From Diphasiastrum complanatum (taxonomy: Eukaryota; Streptophyta; Lycopodiopsida; Lycopodiales; Lycopodiaceae), in assembly GCA_029204225.1 (NCBI GenBank), contig CM055093.1, positions 26,695,566-26,759,565 of the forward strand: 64,000 nucleotides of DNA. The letters are read 5' to 3'. Of this stretch, positions 1 to 12,029 are shown in pieces; the stretch's first letter is position 1; each line of letters begins with the position of its first letter. Below the pieces are notes generated by a model, which ran no database searches, had not been told where the DNA came from, and saw nothing but the letters and a program-made list of their open reading frames with translations. A program made the translations under genes and the position numbers.

Positions 1-39
1 TAAACTGTAGTTAATTAATCCTTGTAGTTTAGGAACTTC

Positions 40-170
40 TTGTCATTCTTAGGTATACCTCTCATTCTCTTCGTTCTCTCTGTTCTGAACTTCCATAGAC
101 ATTGTGGATTGTCATTCATAGGTCTATCTCTCATTCTCTTTGTTCTCTCCATTCTCAGCTTGCGAAAACA
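40..170. repeat. Two-copy tandem repeat, 69 bp period
   Basis: A pyrimidine-rich unit beginning TTGTCATTC at 40 recurs at 109, each followed by CTCTCATTCTCTT-like sequence. The copies are diverged. Positions 170-690 hold only AT-rich sequence with an A-run near 330; I recognise no gene there. Confidence 0.6.
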
Positions 171-687
171 TATTTTGAACTAATGGCTAGACATAATCGG
201 AGTCCAAGAGGAACCATTGATGCAATCAATATTTGCAATGAAAAAAATGCAGAAGATCAATGGACACCAAGAATATATCGAAAATATCAATGGATCTTGA
301 TGTCTCCCTCTGCAAAAGGCTCATTTTGGAAAAAAAAAAAAAAAGATTGGATAACACATATAGAAGTTCTTGGAAAGGCAGGATAATGGATTTCAAAGTA
401 TCACTTGCCGGTTAATCTATCATGGAAGTTTTAGTTCATCATGCTTATCTTCACAAATAGGTCAACATTCATGATTAGAATCCAAATGATAGAAGAAAAT
501 ACAATTGTAAGTATTCGATTAGTATGCACATATTCAGATTAAATTTTTTTGGTATTAGCATTTTCTTTAGATTAAATTTTTCTTGTAATATTTTTTTTGG
601 TTTTGCAGATTTGTATCCATCAAATTTCTTTGAATGGCAAACAATTCAATCGATTACAAGAATAATTGATGTCATACATTCGGTATT

Positions 688-3029
688 TTACAATGTGTAG
701 GAGGGAGCTTCGAGATACCATGTCATTGAGGTCTTACTTTGGAGGAAGAGTTGATTGGGCCAGAGAGGTTGTGGATCTAAGAGTTTGACTGTTGCTTTAT
801 GTGTTTGACATTGGTCCAAATCTGGCAGTATGTAGCCACCTCGCTCTTTCGTTGTTGGATACTTCTTTGCAAACTCCTGAGAGGCGTGCAACTCCTTGCT
901 TGGTTCTGTGGGCGTGATTTTGTGCCGGATGGTTGGTGCTTCAGAGGCAGTCTCATGTTCGGTTTGTGGTTCGAGTTCAGGATAGAGAGGAGACGAGGGG
1001 TTAGCTTCTACAATTCTTTGTGACTCAGGAGAAAATTGTCGTGGAATGAAGGTGAGATTAGTGGTGTCGAGAGGGTTAGAAGCGGTGGAAGAAAAAAGAT
1101 AATGTTGGGAGCTGGTACCCCCAGAGCCCGATGGATTGGTTGGTGATTGAGCTCCTTGCCCCAGGGGTTGGCCTTGAAATGTGGAGCCTTGAGTTGCAGG
1201 AGGAGGCTGTTGGAATCTTGCTCCATCTCCACCATCTGGTCCATCAAAGTGGTGCCCCGAATCATGGAATTGGGCATGCTCTGCATGAACCGACGGGGTC
1301 GACTAGGCAGCAGTCTTTAAGCGTTCTTCCAGGGTGGCTATGTGCTGGTTTAGGGCCTCGACGGAAGCAATGTATGATTGTTATAATTTTGAGTGTTGCT
1401 CCGTTGTGGCTTTCAGCTTTTGGGCTAGCGTTTGTAATTCGTTAGGTTTTGGATCTGCAACTGTTGTTGTTTGTTTTCCTCCTCCAGCCTTGTTTTTTCT
1501 TTCTGAAGGTCCGCCATAACACCATCGTTGAATTGCCGCATAGTATACTGTCCCCCTAGTGTGCCGAATAGATTGTATTGGAGCTCATTCACCAACCATA
1601 CCGCTTTTTGGGCTGCAAGGGGTAGCCGCTCCCAAGGACCAATGTCAGGGAGGGTGCGTGTGTAGTTAGGATACGGCATTGGGTTAAATGGTAGAAAATC
1701 AGGAGCAGGGCTAGACGAAGGTGTATGAAAGGCAGGGGGAGGTGATTGTGGATCGAGGGGTGGGGAGATATTGTGTGGCGGAGATTGTTGGATTGGCTTA
1801 GTGGTGACAATGGTTGATGGAAGTGCAGTTAGTAATTGTAATGCAAAATCATCTACGTTGACTGTGGAGACAAGTAGGGTGGAGATTTGGACAAGTGAGG
1901 GCTTTTGTGGAAGTGTGGAAGTGAAGCCCGTGTTGAGAGTTAATGAGAGTGTGGAGGTGGCTGTAAATGGTGGGGGTGGTGGTGGGAGTGTGAGAGCAAG
2001 TGATAGAGAGGAGATTGCCTGTGTGGATTGAATCACGCCCATAGGATCAGAGCCGGAAGTGTCTACCGTCCTAGAGCTGCCTGTTGTTGCTGCTACTACT
2101 TGTTGGCGTTGTTGGGCCTGGTGAAGTAAGCCCGCTTGCTGCTCTAGGACCTCCTTTGGGACTTGAGATGGTTTAAGGCTCCCTCCATATTCAGCATATT
2201 CCACCCCGATGTCACTGGATAGAATGTCATGTGGGACATCGGCTTCTGTGGTGATTGCCTTCTCTTTCTGCTTCTTAGTTGGTGGGTCTGGTGAGACTGG
2301 GTGGCTCACTTTTTTGTGCTTGGATAAACATCATTCAGCTCCTTGATGTCAGCAGCTGCCCTAGATCCCAATTGTTTGGTGACCAACATGTGGAGGAGAT
2401 ACCCACATTTGGTAGTTGGTTTGCGGGCTTTCAGAGCTCCGCACAGCTTCTCTGCTACCTTCTCAGCCCACTTGTAATTTTGAGTGGGATTGTCCATGGT
2501 GAGAGTCAGAGAAAAGAGGTAGCTCGGTGGGATGCGATCCATCTTGGTGGTATGCACTGTGACCATGGTGACGAGGATCTCTGAGGCGACCCGTAGATGG
2601 AAATCCGTGATGAGGCGAATAGCGATCTCATCATTGGTTTGGGCAACGGTTTTGTCGTCGTTTTTCAAAAATTTTGTGAAGTACTTGGCATCATAGCTGG
2701 TGCCCTTTCCATGGATTCTCTCTGAGATTTAGAAAGCCGATGCTCTGGAGATCCCTAGGAGAGACATTGATAATAGAATAGCTGCCACTCTTGGATGTAA
2801 TCCGAAAAGTTTGGAACTCATCCGAATAGGTGAAGTAGGCTTCTCGGATGAGGCTCTCGCTCTGCTGGTCCCAAAAAAGTGTCAGATCAAAGCCAAGGTT
2901 GGTGAGGATATCCTTGGCCAGTGTGAGCTGCTCGGCGTAATTCTTATGATAGATCATGACTATATCCCCTGAATAAGGACGAGGTGGTTTACGGCGATGC
3001 AAGCTAAGCGAGGAATCGTGGGAAGTCAT
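688..3029 (-). pseudogene. Accessory 3' ORF of gypsy element A
   Basis: A long, broken reading frame lies 3' of the gypsy A integrase on the same strand. The chosen start is the ATG at 3029 (MTSHDSS), because accessory ORF B begins with the same ATGACTTCC. In order it shows a globular region (about 3029-2310) with the segment LGFDLTLF and, 12 residues on, AYFTYSD; a Pro/Ser/Thr-rich region with a run of seven prolines (about 2309-1560); a Gln/Glu/Lys coiled coil (about 1560-1310); and a low-complexity tail ending in a stop at 688. Frameshifts lie near 2700, 2310 (an A-run) and 1435, and in-frame stops lie in the coiled coil. I do not recognise the protein. Athila/Tat gypsy elements are known to carry extra ORFs in this position. 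That it is an envelope-like or structural protein is only a possibility. Confidence 0.6.
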
Positions 3030-3130
3030 GATAGCAGTGATTTTAGATTGCTCTGAGAATTTTGAAAAAAAATTTGGCACGAACTCGAGAGCAGCAATTT
3101 AAAATGAACTCGTGGAGAGAAGGTGGAGGA

Positions 3131-3139
3131 CTATATAGA
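3131..3139 (-). promoter_or_regulatory. TATA-like box before accessory ORF A
   Basis: On the minus strand the sequence GTCTATATAG lies about 100 bp upstream of the accessory ORF start at 3029 and about 600 bp past the end of integrase. Similar boxes precede accessory ORFs B and C, which suggests an internal promoter. Promoter activity is inferred. Confidence 0.45.
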
Positions 3140-3734
3140 CTTTTTTTGGCAGGAATTTGCAACTTCACCCAGAAATCGTCCTCAGTGTCCACGATTTGGT
3201 AATGATGGTCACGAATTTTGAGGCAACGTTCTGAGAGCCCGAAAATTCTTGTAAGGAATTTTTTATGCCAAAAGAGAAAAAAAAACGTCTGATAGTGCAA
3301 AAATGTGTCTGATCAGAATTCGCAGAGATAACAGAGAAATCGTGAGGATCAATTTGAGCTGCAGCGAATTGTCTGCAAATTCTGAGGATGGATATCTCAT
3401 GAATAAAACTACATTTTTCTATTTTTAAACATTTTTTTATCTGAGACAGAATTCGCGGAGGCCAAAAATGGATCGTGCTCTGTGAAAAATGGGTCAGGCG
3501 AATTCTATCTGAGATGTTGTGAAAAAATTTCTTCTGAAACAAATGACTTTTGTGATTTTCTCAGAGAAGACTGTTGGCATACCTGATCTGATTGTATCTT
3601 GATGGGTGGAACAAGAAAGCACAACAAAAATGGTGTCGAAATGGCATGCAGACAATAAAAAGAAAGAAAAACAGTAGGAAAGAAAACAACTAATACATAT
3701 CAAGACAAAAACAGGGTTCATTGTACTTTCTTAG
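3140..3734 (-). other. Integrase-to-accessory-ORF spacer of gypsy A
   Basis: This AT-rich spacer has repeated GAATTC/GAATTTTG words and no convincing gene. Short open stretches on the minus strand look like chance frames. It separates the pol end from the TATA-like box of the accessory ORF. Confidence 0.4.
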
Positions 3735-5335
3735 TCAACTCCCATTGACCACAATGTCAAGGATATCGCTTTGAAGGATTTGGAGTTGGACATATCTAGA
3801 GGCAAAGATTTTTTTAATGACGTAAGGTCCTTGGCCAAAAAATTTCAGTTTGCCTTTGAAGGCTTTGGCCTGGTATAACAGGACCTTATCTCCAATCTGG
3901 AAATGTCTAAGTTTCAATGATCGATCATGCCATGTTTTTTGTCATCATTTGTGGACTTGTTGAGCATGGATGCTGGTCCTTCGTGTTTCACAAAGTTGCT
4001 CCAAATGGAATAACCTATTTGCTAGGTTTTGAGGAGTATCGAACTCAAGGTTATAGGTTACTCGAAGAGAGGGGATATGGAATTCCACAAGCATAACAGG
4101 TTCTTGGCCATATGTGAGCTGGAAAGGGGTTAAGCCTGAAGCTTTCTTGGGGGTGGTGCGATAAGCCCAGAGAACAGCATGGAGTTTGAGTTCCCAATCA
4201 GATCGGCTGGATTCAACGGTTTTGGTGAGAATTTCACATAGGATTTTATTGGTGGATTCTACCTGGCCATTGCAGCTTGGATAGTATGGGGAACTTTTGC
4301 GATGTACCACAAAAAATTTGAAAAGAAGATTTGCTATGACAGAGTTAAGGAAATGTGTACCCCTATCACTACTAAGCTCTAGAGGACATCCGAACTGAAC
4401 TATAACCTGTTCATAGAGAAATTTGGCAGTAGAACAAGTGTCAGCATTGCGAACAGCTCTTGTTTTAGCCCATTTGGTGCAATAGTCTGTAGCTACTATG
4501 ATGTAACGAGATTGTGTGTGTCGAGCAACAGGACTAATAGGTCCAACATAATCAATTCCCCATTTCTGGAAAGCTTGATCAATGGTTACGGGGTGTAGAG
4601 GCATGTAGTCTATTTTTTGAAAGCGTTTGGTGCGTTGGCAGACATCACAAGCCTTAGTGTAACTGTGCGTATTCTTGAAGAGTGTTGGCCACCAAAAACT
4701 GGCTAAGAAGATTTTCTTAGCAGTTGTTCCGGAAGAGAAATGGCCGACACCAATACGTTCATGAGTGAGAGAAATTACAGAGGGTATTTCTCCTTCAATA
4801 AGACATCGTCGGATAATTCCATCTAACCCTTGCTTGTAGAGTTGTCCTACAATTAACGTATAAGGTTTAGTTCTGAGGACCAACACACGTTTTTCAAGTT
4901 TAGAGAAGGAATGATCCATTTGCCTTGAAGTAATCTCCTTAGCCCGTAAGGTGTAGAGTCAACTTGAAAAAGGATTGCATCTGGTAAATCATCGTTGACG
5001 CCTTGATCAGGTGTAGGAAGGTTAGGGATTCGGGATAGATGGTCTGCTAAAAAATGCTGAACTCCCTTATGAACCACGATCCTAAATGCAAATTCTCGCA
5101 ATAATAGGATCCATCTAGTAATACGGCTTGTGGTGCACGTCTTGTTGATGAGATACAACAGTGCTTGATGATCAGTGAAGAACGCAAAGACTTTTCCTAG
5201 AAGATAATGGCAAAATTTTTGAACCGCATATACCATTGCCAAGGCTTTGCGTTCGGTAGTGGTATAATTGACTTCAGCAGAGGTATCAATTGTCGACTAA
5301 GAAAACGAATTGGGTAGTCCTTTTTGAATTCTCCC
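3735..5335 (-). pseudogene. Ty3/gypsy A pol: RNase H, integrase and C-terminal tail
   Basis: Minus-strand pol remnant. RNase H (about 5335-5040) shows FTDHQALLYL and ADHLSRI. The integrase (about 4919-4000) shows the HHCC zinc region ending CDVCQR and all three DDE catalytic residues, in WGIDYVGP, SSDRGTHF and GQVEST. A KLKFFGQGPYVI-type tail follows (3917-3735). Integrase would insert element cDNA into the genome; RNase H removes template RNA. Stops at about 3945 and 3735 and a frameshift near 5285 break it. RT, protease and gag are missing because copia D replaces the sequence beyond about 5335. Gypsy C (62-64 kb) is a close relative. Confidence 0.88.
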
Positions 5336-7980
5336 GGTAATGATACTGGATTTCTATGTGCTTGGATTTGCCATGAAATCTGGGATTCAGTGACAGTGAA
5401 ATACAGCTCAAGTTGTCACACAGAATGGTGGTAGCATTGAACTGAGTGTGATGTAAGTTGTGAAAATAATGTAATCCATACAACTTCTTTTGAAGCTTGT
5501 AGAGACTGTTCTTCCCCAATCTGAATCGGAGTAGCCTTGCAAGACGAGTGGGTTGATAGCATTTCCATCATAACATAAAATGTGATCTAACTTTTCTGAA
5601 TATATCTCATCACTCTCTTTAATGCTTTCCAATGAGAAATCCTAGGATTAGACATGAATTGACTTAACGTGCTAACAGTGTATGCTAAATCTGGTCTAGT
5701 ACACAATATTGCATACATCAGAGATCCTATGAGTGAATGATAAGGGTACTTTGCTATGTTGAGTACTTCACTATCAGAATCAACACAAGTAGATATAGTC
5801 AGTACTATACTTGGATCCATTGGAGTATCAATTGGTTTGCAATCAGACACATGAAATTCTTTTAAAATGCCTTTTAGATATGTCTGCTGGCTAAGATAGA
5901 TCTTCTTTTGAAGTCTGTTTCTAGTAATGTGAATTCCTAACAAAGAATGGACAGCTCCTAAATCATTCATGTTAAATTCCTTTGTCAAATCACGCTTAGT
6001 AGTGTGCAGAAGAGAAGTGTCGTTAGACAAAATAAACGTATCATCTACGTAAAGAGCTATGTGAATTGAATTGGTGCCTTGCGGCCTATTTCAGACTGTA
6101 GATTGCTTTGTGCAGCTTGCACACTTTGTGCTCTTGGCCTTTGACTTCGAATCCTTCCGGTTGGAAGGTATACAGCTCTTCCTCGATGTTGTCGTTTGGT
6201 GCATTTCAAGGTTTTCCGCAACTGCTAACGCAATCAGAGCCCTGATTGATTGTATCTTCACAATAGGACTAAAAATTTCTTGATAATCCACCCCTTGGAC
6301 TTGAGTGAATCCTTTAGCCACCAGCTGTGCTTTCCATTTAGCAATGGAACCATCAGAGTTGATCTTCTTCTTGAAGATCCACTTGTTGTCGATAACTCTC
6401 TTGTGAGTGGGAAAGTCGACCAATGTCCAGGTCTAGTTCGTCAAAAGTGAGTTGTACTCACTTTCCATAGCTTCTTGCCACTTCACAACATCCTTGTAGT
6501 TAATTGCTTCGGCTAGGCTCTCTGGTTCTTCTGATGAAGTCCATAATGATTTAAGTGTATACCTCTCAGGAACTGTCTGAGTCCATGAGGATCTACGGAC
6601 GTTTGGTTGACCAAGATGCGATGACGCTTCTTCATGAATTTCTCCAGATCTGTTCGAGCTAGCTTGGTCTGATTTGATGATAGGTACTATCGGCTGCTCG
6701 ACTTCTGTAGCTATAGTTGTCAGTTCTGTAGAAGAAACATTATTGTTGAAAGAATCCATGATACGTAAAATAGGATGAAATGACATAGCATTGTTTATCG
6801 ATGGTTGTTTGAAATCATAGTATGTATGTTCTTGAGATATTACATCCCTAGAGACAAATACTACATTGGTGGATGGATCATAAACTTTGTAAGCTTTATG
6901 TTCATTAGGATAGCCAATGAAAATACATTTATTTGTCCTATGATCTAGCTTCTTCCTAAACTGTTTAGGAATGTGAACAAAACATATACAACCAAAGATT
7001 TTTAAATGGCTGACACTAGGCTTGTGTCCATGCCAAATTTCATAAGGAGTTTTGTTGTTGACGGCTTTTATGCTGGATTTATTCAGTAAGTAACAAGCTG
7101 TGGCAGTAGCTTCTGCCTAGAACTTCGCATGTAGATGTGCTTGATGTACCATGGATCTAGATGAGTTGTGAAGAGTTTGGTTCTTCATTTCTGCAATTCC
7201 ATTTTGTTGAAGTGAATAGGAAGTGGTGAACTGTCTTCTAATACCATGTTCAGCCATGTAGTCGGACATCTTGTTAGAGAGGTATTTGCCACCACCATCA
7301 GTTCGGAGTGCTTTCACTTTTGTAGACGTTTGTGTCTCAGCCATGGCCTTGAATCTCTTGAAGCATTCAAAGGCTTTAGATTTGTGCTTAATGAACATGA
7401 CTGTAGACCATCTAAAATAATCATCTATGAAAGTGATAAAATAGATTGCATCTCCTAAGGACGTTGTTGGCATTGGACCACAAAGATCGCTATGTACAAG
7501 ATCCAATACATGCTTTGTTTTGATGGAATGTGATTTGGGAAACTTGCTTCTAGAGTGTTTTCCATAGACGCATGATTCACAAAAACTTAAAGATTTCCTA
7601 TCTAATGAAAAAGGGAAATGCAATCCATCAACTAAGTTATTACAACGCATATAGGAAAGTGATCTGGTATTCATGTGTCCAAATCGACTATGCCACAGAA
7701 TAGCATTATCATTTACATTTTCATGAAAGATGCTAGCTAATGCAACTGAATTAGAGAGTACGTAACGATTTTTGACTCTAGTGCATGTAGTCAGAGTAGT
7801 ATCTTCATCGAAGATTGTACACTGTTCAGATGAGAAAGTAACAATGTAACCCTCATCAGTTATCTTAGAAACTGACAACAGGTTCTTTGACAACTGAGGT
7901 ATGTGAAGAACATTGGTGGCATAGATAGAAAGATCATTTTTGAACACGATCTTGACTGTCCCTTTGCCTTCCACGCGTAT
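5335..7980 (-). pseudogene. Copia D pol: integrase, RT, partial RNase H
   Basis: The integrase (7974-7117) has an HHCC zinc region (WHSRFGH ... CESC) and DDE residues in VHSDLCGP, RTDGGGKY and QNGIAEMKN. A linker runs 7100-6433. RT (6423-5590) includes the block NKWIFKKKINSDG and YVDDT near 6045. RNase H (about 5520-5335) shows ATTILCDNLSC and KHIEIQYHY. Decay: the RT segment after NLEMHQ lacks the usual catalytic-motif-A stretch, a second deletion precedes YVDD, and a stop and frameshifts occur at 6050-6100. These proteins would replicate and integrate the element in virus-like particles; this copy cannot. Confidence 0.87.
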
Positions 7981-8183
7981 GGTGCTTGAATCTCCGAGAT
8001 AGCTGAATTGATCTCTGCTGTAAGCTGCATACTAGGTAAACCATTCCTTGTGAGAGGTCATGTGTTGGGTAGTGCCGCTGTCTAGGTACCAGCTATCACA
8101 GTCTTCGTTCCTACTGTTGTAAGCATTAATAAGTGTGTATCTTGCTCCTTGAATTCTGCCACATTGGAGGAGTCTGGCTGCTG

Positions 8184-8996
8184 CTATTGTTGTTTCTTTG
8201 CCTCATTGTAAACGCGGATGCGACACTCCTTGATATCATGATTGGCTCTCTTGCAATATCTGCAGAAAAGCTTCTTTCGCGATCCACTAATCTCACCTTG
8301 AGTGTGAGGCTTCTGTTGTTGCTGTTGCACTTGATTCTTGCCCTTGGAATAGTCTTTCTTCTTGGTGTACAGGGCCATGGATTTGTCTTTGATGGAGATG
8401 TCTTTGGTCTTTCTCTGCATTTCTTCTTAAAGAAGATGACCGATCACCTTTTGAAGAGTGAGGCCGAGCTGTGTGGAGATCATCACCACAAAGTCTTCAT
8501 ACGATTTTGGAAGAGAAGACAACAAGGTCATAACAATATCATCATCTTGAATAGCACATCCTACAGTTGATAGCTGATCCATTAAAAATTTGAAGCTATT
8601 GATGTGAGAAGTGATGGCAGTGGAATAAAAAATGCTAAGAGTATAGAACTTCCTTCTAAAATGTAATCTAGTAATTACATTGTGAGTCTCATAGAGATTT
8701 GATAACAAATCTAATGCATCCTTAAAGGTTTTGCATGTGGTAACATGGGATATTTGGGAGTTAGCAAGATTGAGTGTGATACATGCTAAGGCCTTCTGAT
8801 CTTTGATCTTCCATGTCTTTGCTTGATCACCATCTTCTGGCTTGAGGTCAGAACCTTCTACTACATCCCAAATATCTCTATCTATCAACATCATCTGGAG
8901 TTTTAACTTCTAGATATAGAAGTTAGATCCATTGAACTTGTCAATGACTCTAGTTTCGTTGGATGATGAAGATGAAGAGCTACCAATATGAGACAT
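8184..8996 (-). pseudogene. Copia D gag with CCHC zinc knuckle
   Basis: The start is the ATG at 8996 (MSHIG), 54 bp downstream of the PBS. The middle (about 8890-8430) has the copia gag segment with LSNLYETHNVITRLHFRRKF-type sequence, and near 8260 comes a zinc knuckle CRYCKRANHDIKEC. Gag would form the particle and bind element RNA. An in-frame TAG occurs about 28 residues in, and the frame shifts near 8430, so the copy is broken. Confidence 0.8.
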
Positions 8997-9049
8997 GTTA
9001 ACAGTAATACAAATAGAACAAATTTAATCTCTCGGTTTATATGAACTAC

Positions 9050-9061
9050 GCTCTGATACCA
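9050..9061 (-). other. Initiator-Met tRNA primer binding site (copia D)
   Basis: The minus strand reads TGGTATCAGAGC, complementary to the 3' end of plant initiator Met tRNA, three bases from the putative LTR end. This marks the start of minus-strand DNA synthesis and fixes the element orientation. Confidence 0.85.
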
Positions 9062-9064
9062 ATC

Positions 9065-9220
9065 TGATGGGGCAAGGGAGAATAGAGAACGTGAACGAAG
9101 AAGAGAGCAGGAATATATGCGGAACAGCTTTCCCATTACAATTAGCTGCTAAATGCAAAAACAGTCTAATAGAAAGTTCATGCTAAATATAATCACAGCT
9201 TAAGTGTTCTAATGCCCAAC
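9065..9220 (-). repeat. Putative 5' LTR of copia D
   Basis: Between the PBS and 9220, the minus strand begins TGTTGGGCATTAG and ends CCCCATCA, giving the TG...CA form of an LTR of about 156 bp. No second LTR is present for comparison, so the outer edge is an estimate. Confidence 0.5.
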
Positions 9221-9906
9221 AGGATCTTATAAATTAGTTCATACTCACAAAAATGAGAGTGAGTACAATCCACTGAAGAGATTAGAAATGGTTTGTGTGT
9301 GTGGTATTACTAAAAATCAGATTCAATATGAAGTTTAGTTCTGAAATACATGGGAAGAGTAGTATGACAGCGCGAGTTCCTCAGGCGTCAAAGACAGCCA
9401 TCGTCTGATCAAAAGCGAAGGAGTCGTAGACGTCTGTTTTTTTTATCAGAGTGAGTAAACAAGTGTTATCAAACAGCGATGAAGTGCATTCAATCACAAC
9501 AAGCATTCATCTACGTTATACACAGATAAAGAAACATGCTGCTGCTATATTACACTGAAGCACAATCAAATAGCAATTACAACCAAAATGGCGGCGTAAT
9601 TGGAACGCTCTAAATCATTCGTCTCATGGACGGATCATCACGTAGAGTGTGCCTGGATGATCCATTTATAGAATCCATCCATGTATTAATTACAGTAAAT
9701 ATTTGTCACCTAATTAGGTAAGCCGTTGTACTTGGAAGTATTTGGCTTGTGTGACAACTATACATGGTCAACCCGTAGGGAATGTTGACGCAGACGAGGA
9801 TGCTACAAATTCCTCTCACTTTGCATTTTTGCTCTGGGAACATTCCTCGTTCAAAATAGACGACTGTGGAGTTTTTTTTTCTCTCTTCAGGATTTTGCGA
9901 AAAAGC
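9221..9906. other. No gene recognised
   Basis: AT-rich sequence with no convincing coding or RNA gene. It may include further decayed LTR sequence. Confidence 0.3.
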
Positions 9907-9986
9907 CGACAATGCCCTTAAAAAGATGACATTGTCCTTAAAAAAATGACGATGCCTTTAAAAAGGTGACAGTGTCTTTAAAACAG
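9907..9986. repeat. 20-bp tandem repeat, four copies
   Basis: Four units with GAC at exact 20-bp spacing (9908, 9928, 9948, 9968), each of the form TGACANTGYCTTTAAAAA. A related motif (GACACTGTCA) recurs to about 10140. Confidence 0.75.
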
Positions 9987-10594
9987 TTTAACTTTTTTAA
10001 AAATAGCTGAAAGGAAGAAATTGAAGGCAAGTGTCGCTTTTTCAAAAAAGTGCGAAAAAGCTCACACTGTCAAAAATAGTTGAACTGGTGAACTATGCTG
10101 AGCCGACACTGTCACATTTCGAAAAAAGTCAACACTGTGAAAAACATAGTGTGCTGCAGATTGTTGCAATACTTAGTGTATTTCTACAAAGTTATTCTAA
10201 ATGCTAATTCGTGGAAGTTCTTGAAGATGGCCAAGTCCTCAATGATCTTCAAATTATTGAACTTAACATCTGAACTTGAAATATGATAGAATTGGTTACC
10301 CTTTACTGGAGATCAGCCGGAAGCCCGTTGTAGACGTTCTTCAAATGATTTGGTTGTCTAAGTTATGATTCATGTAGGTATCAGATGAGCAGACATAGAA
10401 CCAAAGTTGGTTTCACCTGACCCTAAATCAACGATCAATAAACGTGTAAGAAGAATCTTGAAATAAAATTAGTCATTCACAAATGAGACAACTGTGGACT
10501 TAATTTCCAACAATTGGGACACATAAGCGTTGAAAGCGTGCAAAGTAAAAAAAAAACATCTTGACAAAGGGCCCATTTTGAGTTCTAATATCCC

Positions 10595-12029
10595 CTAATG
10601 ACCCTGAAACATCTGAGAACTAGGAAAAGAGTGTGAATTGGCAACCTCAACTGTAAGAGGCTGTGGAGCAGGAACAGGTGAAGCACGGATCTGACTGGTA
10701 ATATAACTACTGATAAAAGAATGAGCCTTGCTGGTATCAACTAAAGCAATATACTCACAACCAATAATGCGTACGTAACCAAATGGAATGAGGACCAGGA
10801 GGCCCTGTCCAAGTAGCATAGGCATGCTGAGCATGGCAAGTAGCAGGAAGTAAATCAGTGGAAGGCTCAGGAGATAGGTCAGGCTCATCAGAAATATGAA
10901 TGTAAATATCGGAATCATCTGGAGTAGTGCCCTCATGGTAAAAAACAACAGTAGTAGTAGGGAGGGGCTGACGACAATCATGGGCAAAATGGTCAGGACT
11001 CTTACAAAGAAAGCAAAGACACTTCTGCTGAAGGTCAGCGAACTCTGTAGATGTGTAACATCGAACAAAAGCAAGACAAGGGGTCAGAGGACGAGGAGAC
11101 GAAGGGACAATGGAAGGAGCCGGAACAGAAGGGGAAGGTGTAGAGGTGGACGTAGCAGGAAAAGATGAAGCAGAAGGACGGGGTCGAGAGAAGCGGGAAG
11201 GAAGGATGTCAGAGTACTTGTGTTGTAAAGTACTGGCAAGAGACATCGCCTCAACAAGTGTGGGGGGATAGAAGGAAAAAACATCATAACGTAAGGCACC
11301 ACGAAGCCCAGCAATGTAACGAGAAATAAGCTCAGTGGGTTGTAGATCTGTGAAAAGATAAGAAGAGTCCATAAACTGATCTGTATAGGAAGCAAGACCA
11401 CTGGTCTGAGTGACACTACGGAATGAATCACGCTGGCGGTTGAGCCACTGAGGATCAAGCATAACATGACGGAGGTCACAACGAAATGTAGGTAAGATAT
11501 GGAGCCCTTCCCGATCATGATCAGCTCGATAGACCCGCCACCATGTGACAGTACGTCCATCTAAGTGTAAAGCAGCCAACTGGATCTTCTGAGGATCAGT
11601 CTTAGGATAAATCTAAAAATAAGTGTCAAGCTTAGCAAAAAAATTCTCTAATAAGTTCCCGTCAGAGGAACCGAAATAGGTAGCAAGTTGTACCCTATCA
11701 CAAAATTCTTGAGCAAAGTGTGGCTCAGGAATTGGAGGACGTGGAAAAAAACCATGAGGTGGGGTAGGAGAAATGAACTATCCACCACTAGGCTGACTAG
11801 CAGAAGAAGGTGAAAATACAAATGGAGGGGGACTCCCAAATGAAGGATAAATAGGAGCTTTACCAAGACCATAAGGCTATAAAGAATCAATTTGTGACTG
11901 CATAGTGGAAAAGCCGACCATAACCATATCTAGATGAAAAACGAGGCCAGAAAGGGTATCATCCATTCGACGAAACTGATCAGATAGATTCTCGTGAATA
12001 GTCTCACTCGGGGTAGGTGAATGTGCCAT
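10595..12029 (-). pseudogene. LTR element H gag-protease
   Basis: The start is the ATG at 12029 (MAHSPTPSET). A gag domain follows with LHLDGRTVTWWR (about 11560) and DSFRSVTQTSGLASYTDQF, then a Ser/Pro-rich linker, a CCHC knuckle CFLCKSPDHFAHDC (about 10980), and a protease segment containing ALVDTSKAHSFIS (about 10740-10700). This is typical of Ty3/gypsy gag-pro. The protease has DTS where active aspartic proteases usually have DTG. In-frame stops occur near 11880 and 11615, and the frame shifts at about 10800 between knuckle and protease. RT and later domains are missing, so the element is 3'-truncated near 10590. The leader and PBS lie just upstream. Confidence 0.8.

Larger units (their letters stand above)
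5335..9220 (-). mobile_element. Ty1/copia element D, 3'-truncated
   Basis: Order on the minus strand: 5' LTR (about 9220-9065), Met-i tRNA PBS, gag, zinc knuckle, integrase, RT, and an RNase H that stops abruptly at about 5335 where gypsy A RNase H sequence begins. The 3' LTR and the end of RNase H are absent, so no target-site duplication can be tested. The pol order (integrase before RT) is the copia order. Confidence 0.85.

Noticed and set aside
1131-2031. Plus-strand open frames opposite accessory ORF A
   Set aside because: They are mirror frames of a proline/serine-rich coding region on the minus strand and have Gly/Val/Trp-rich low-complexity content with no domain.
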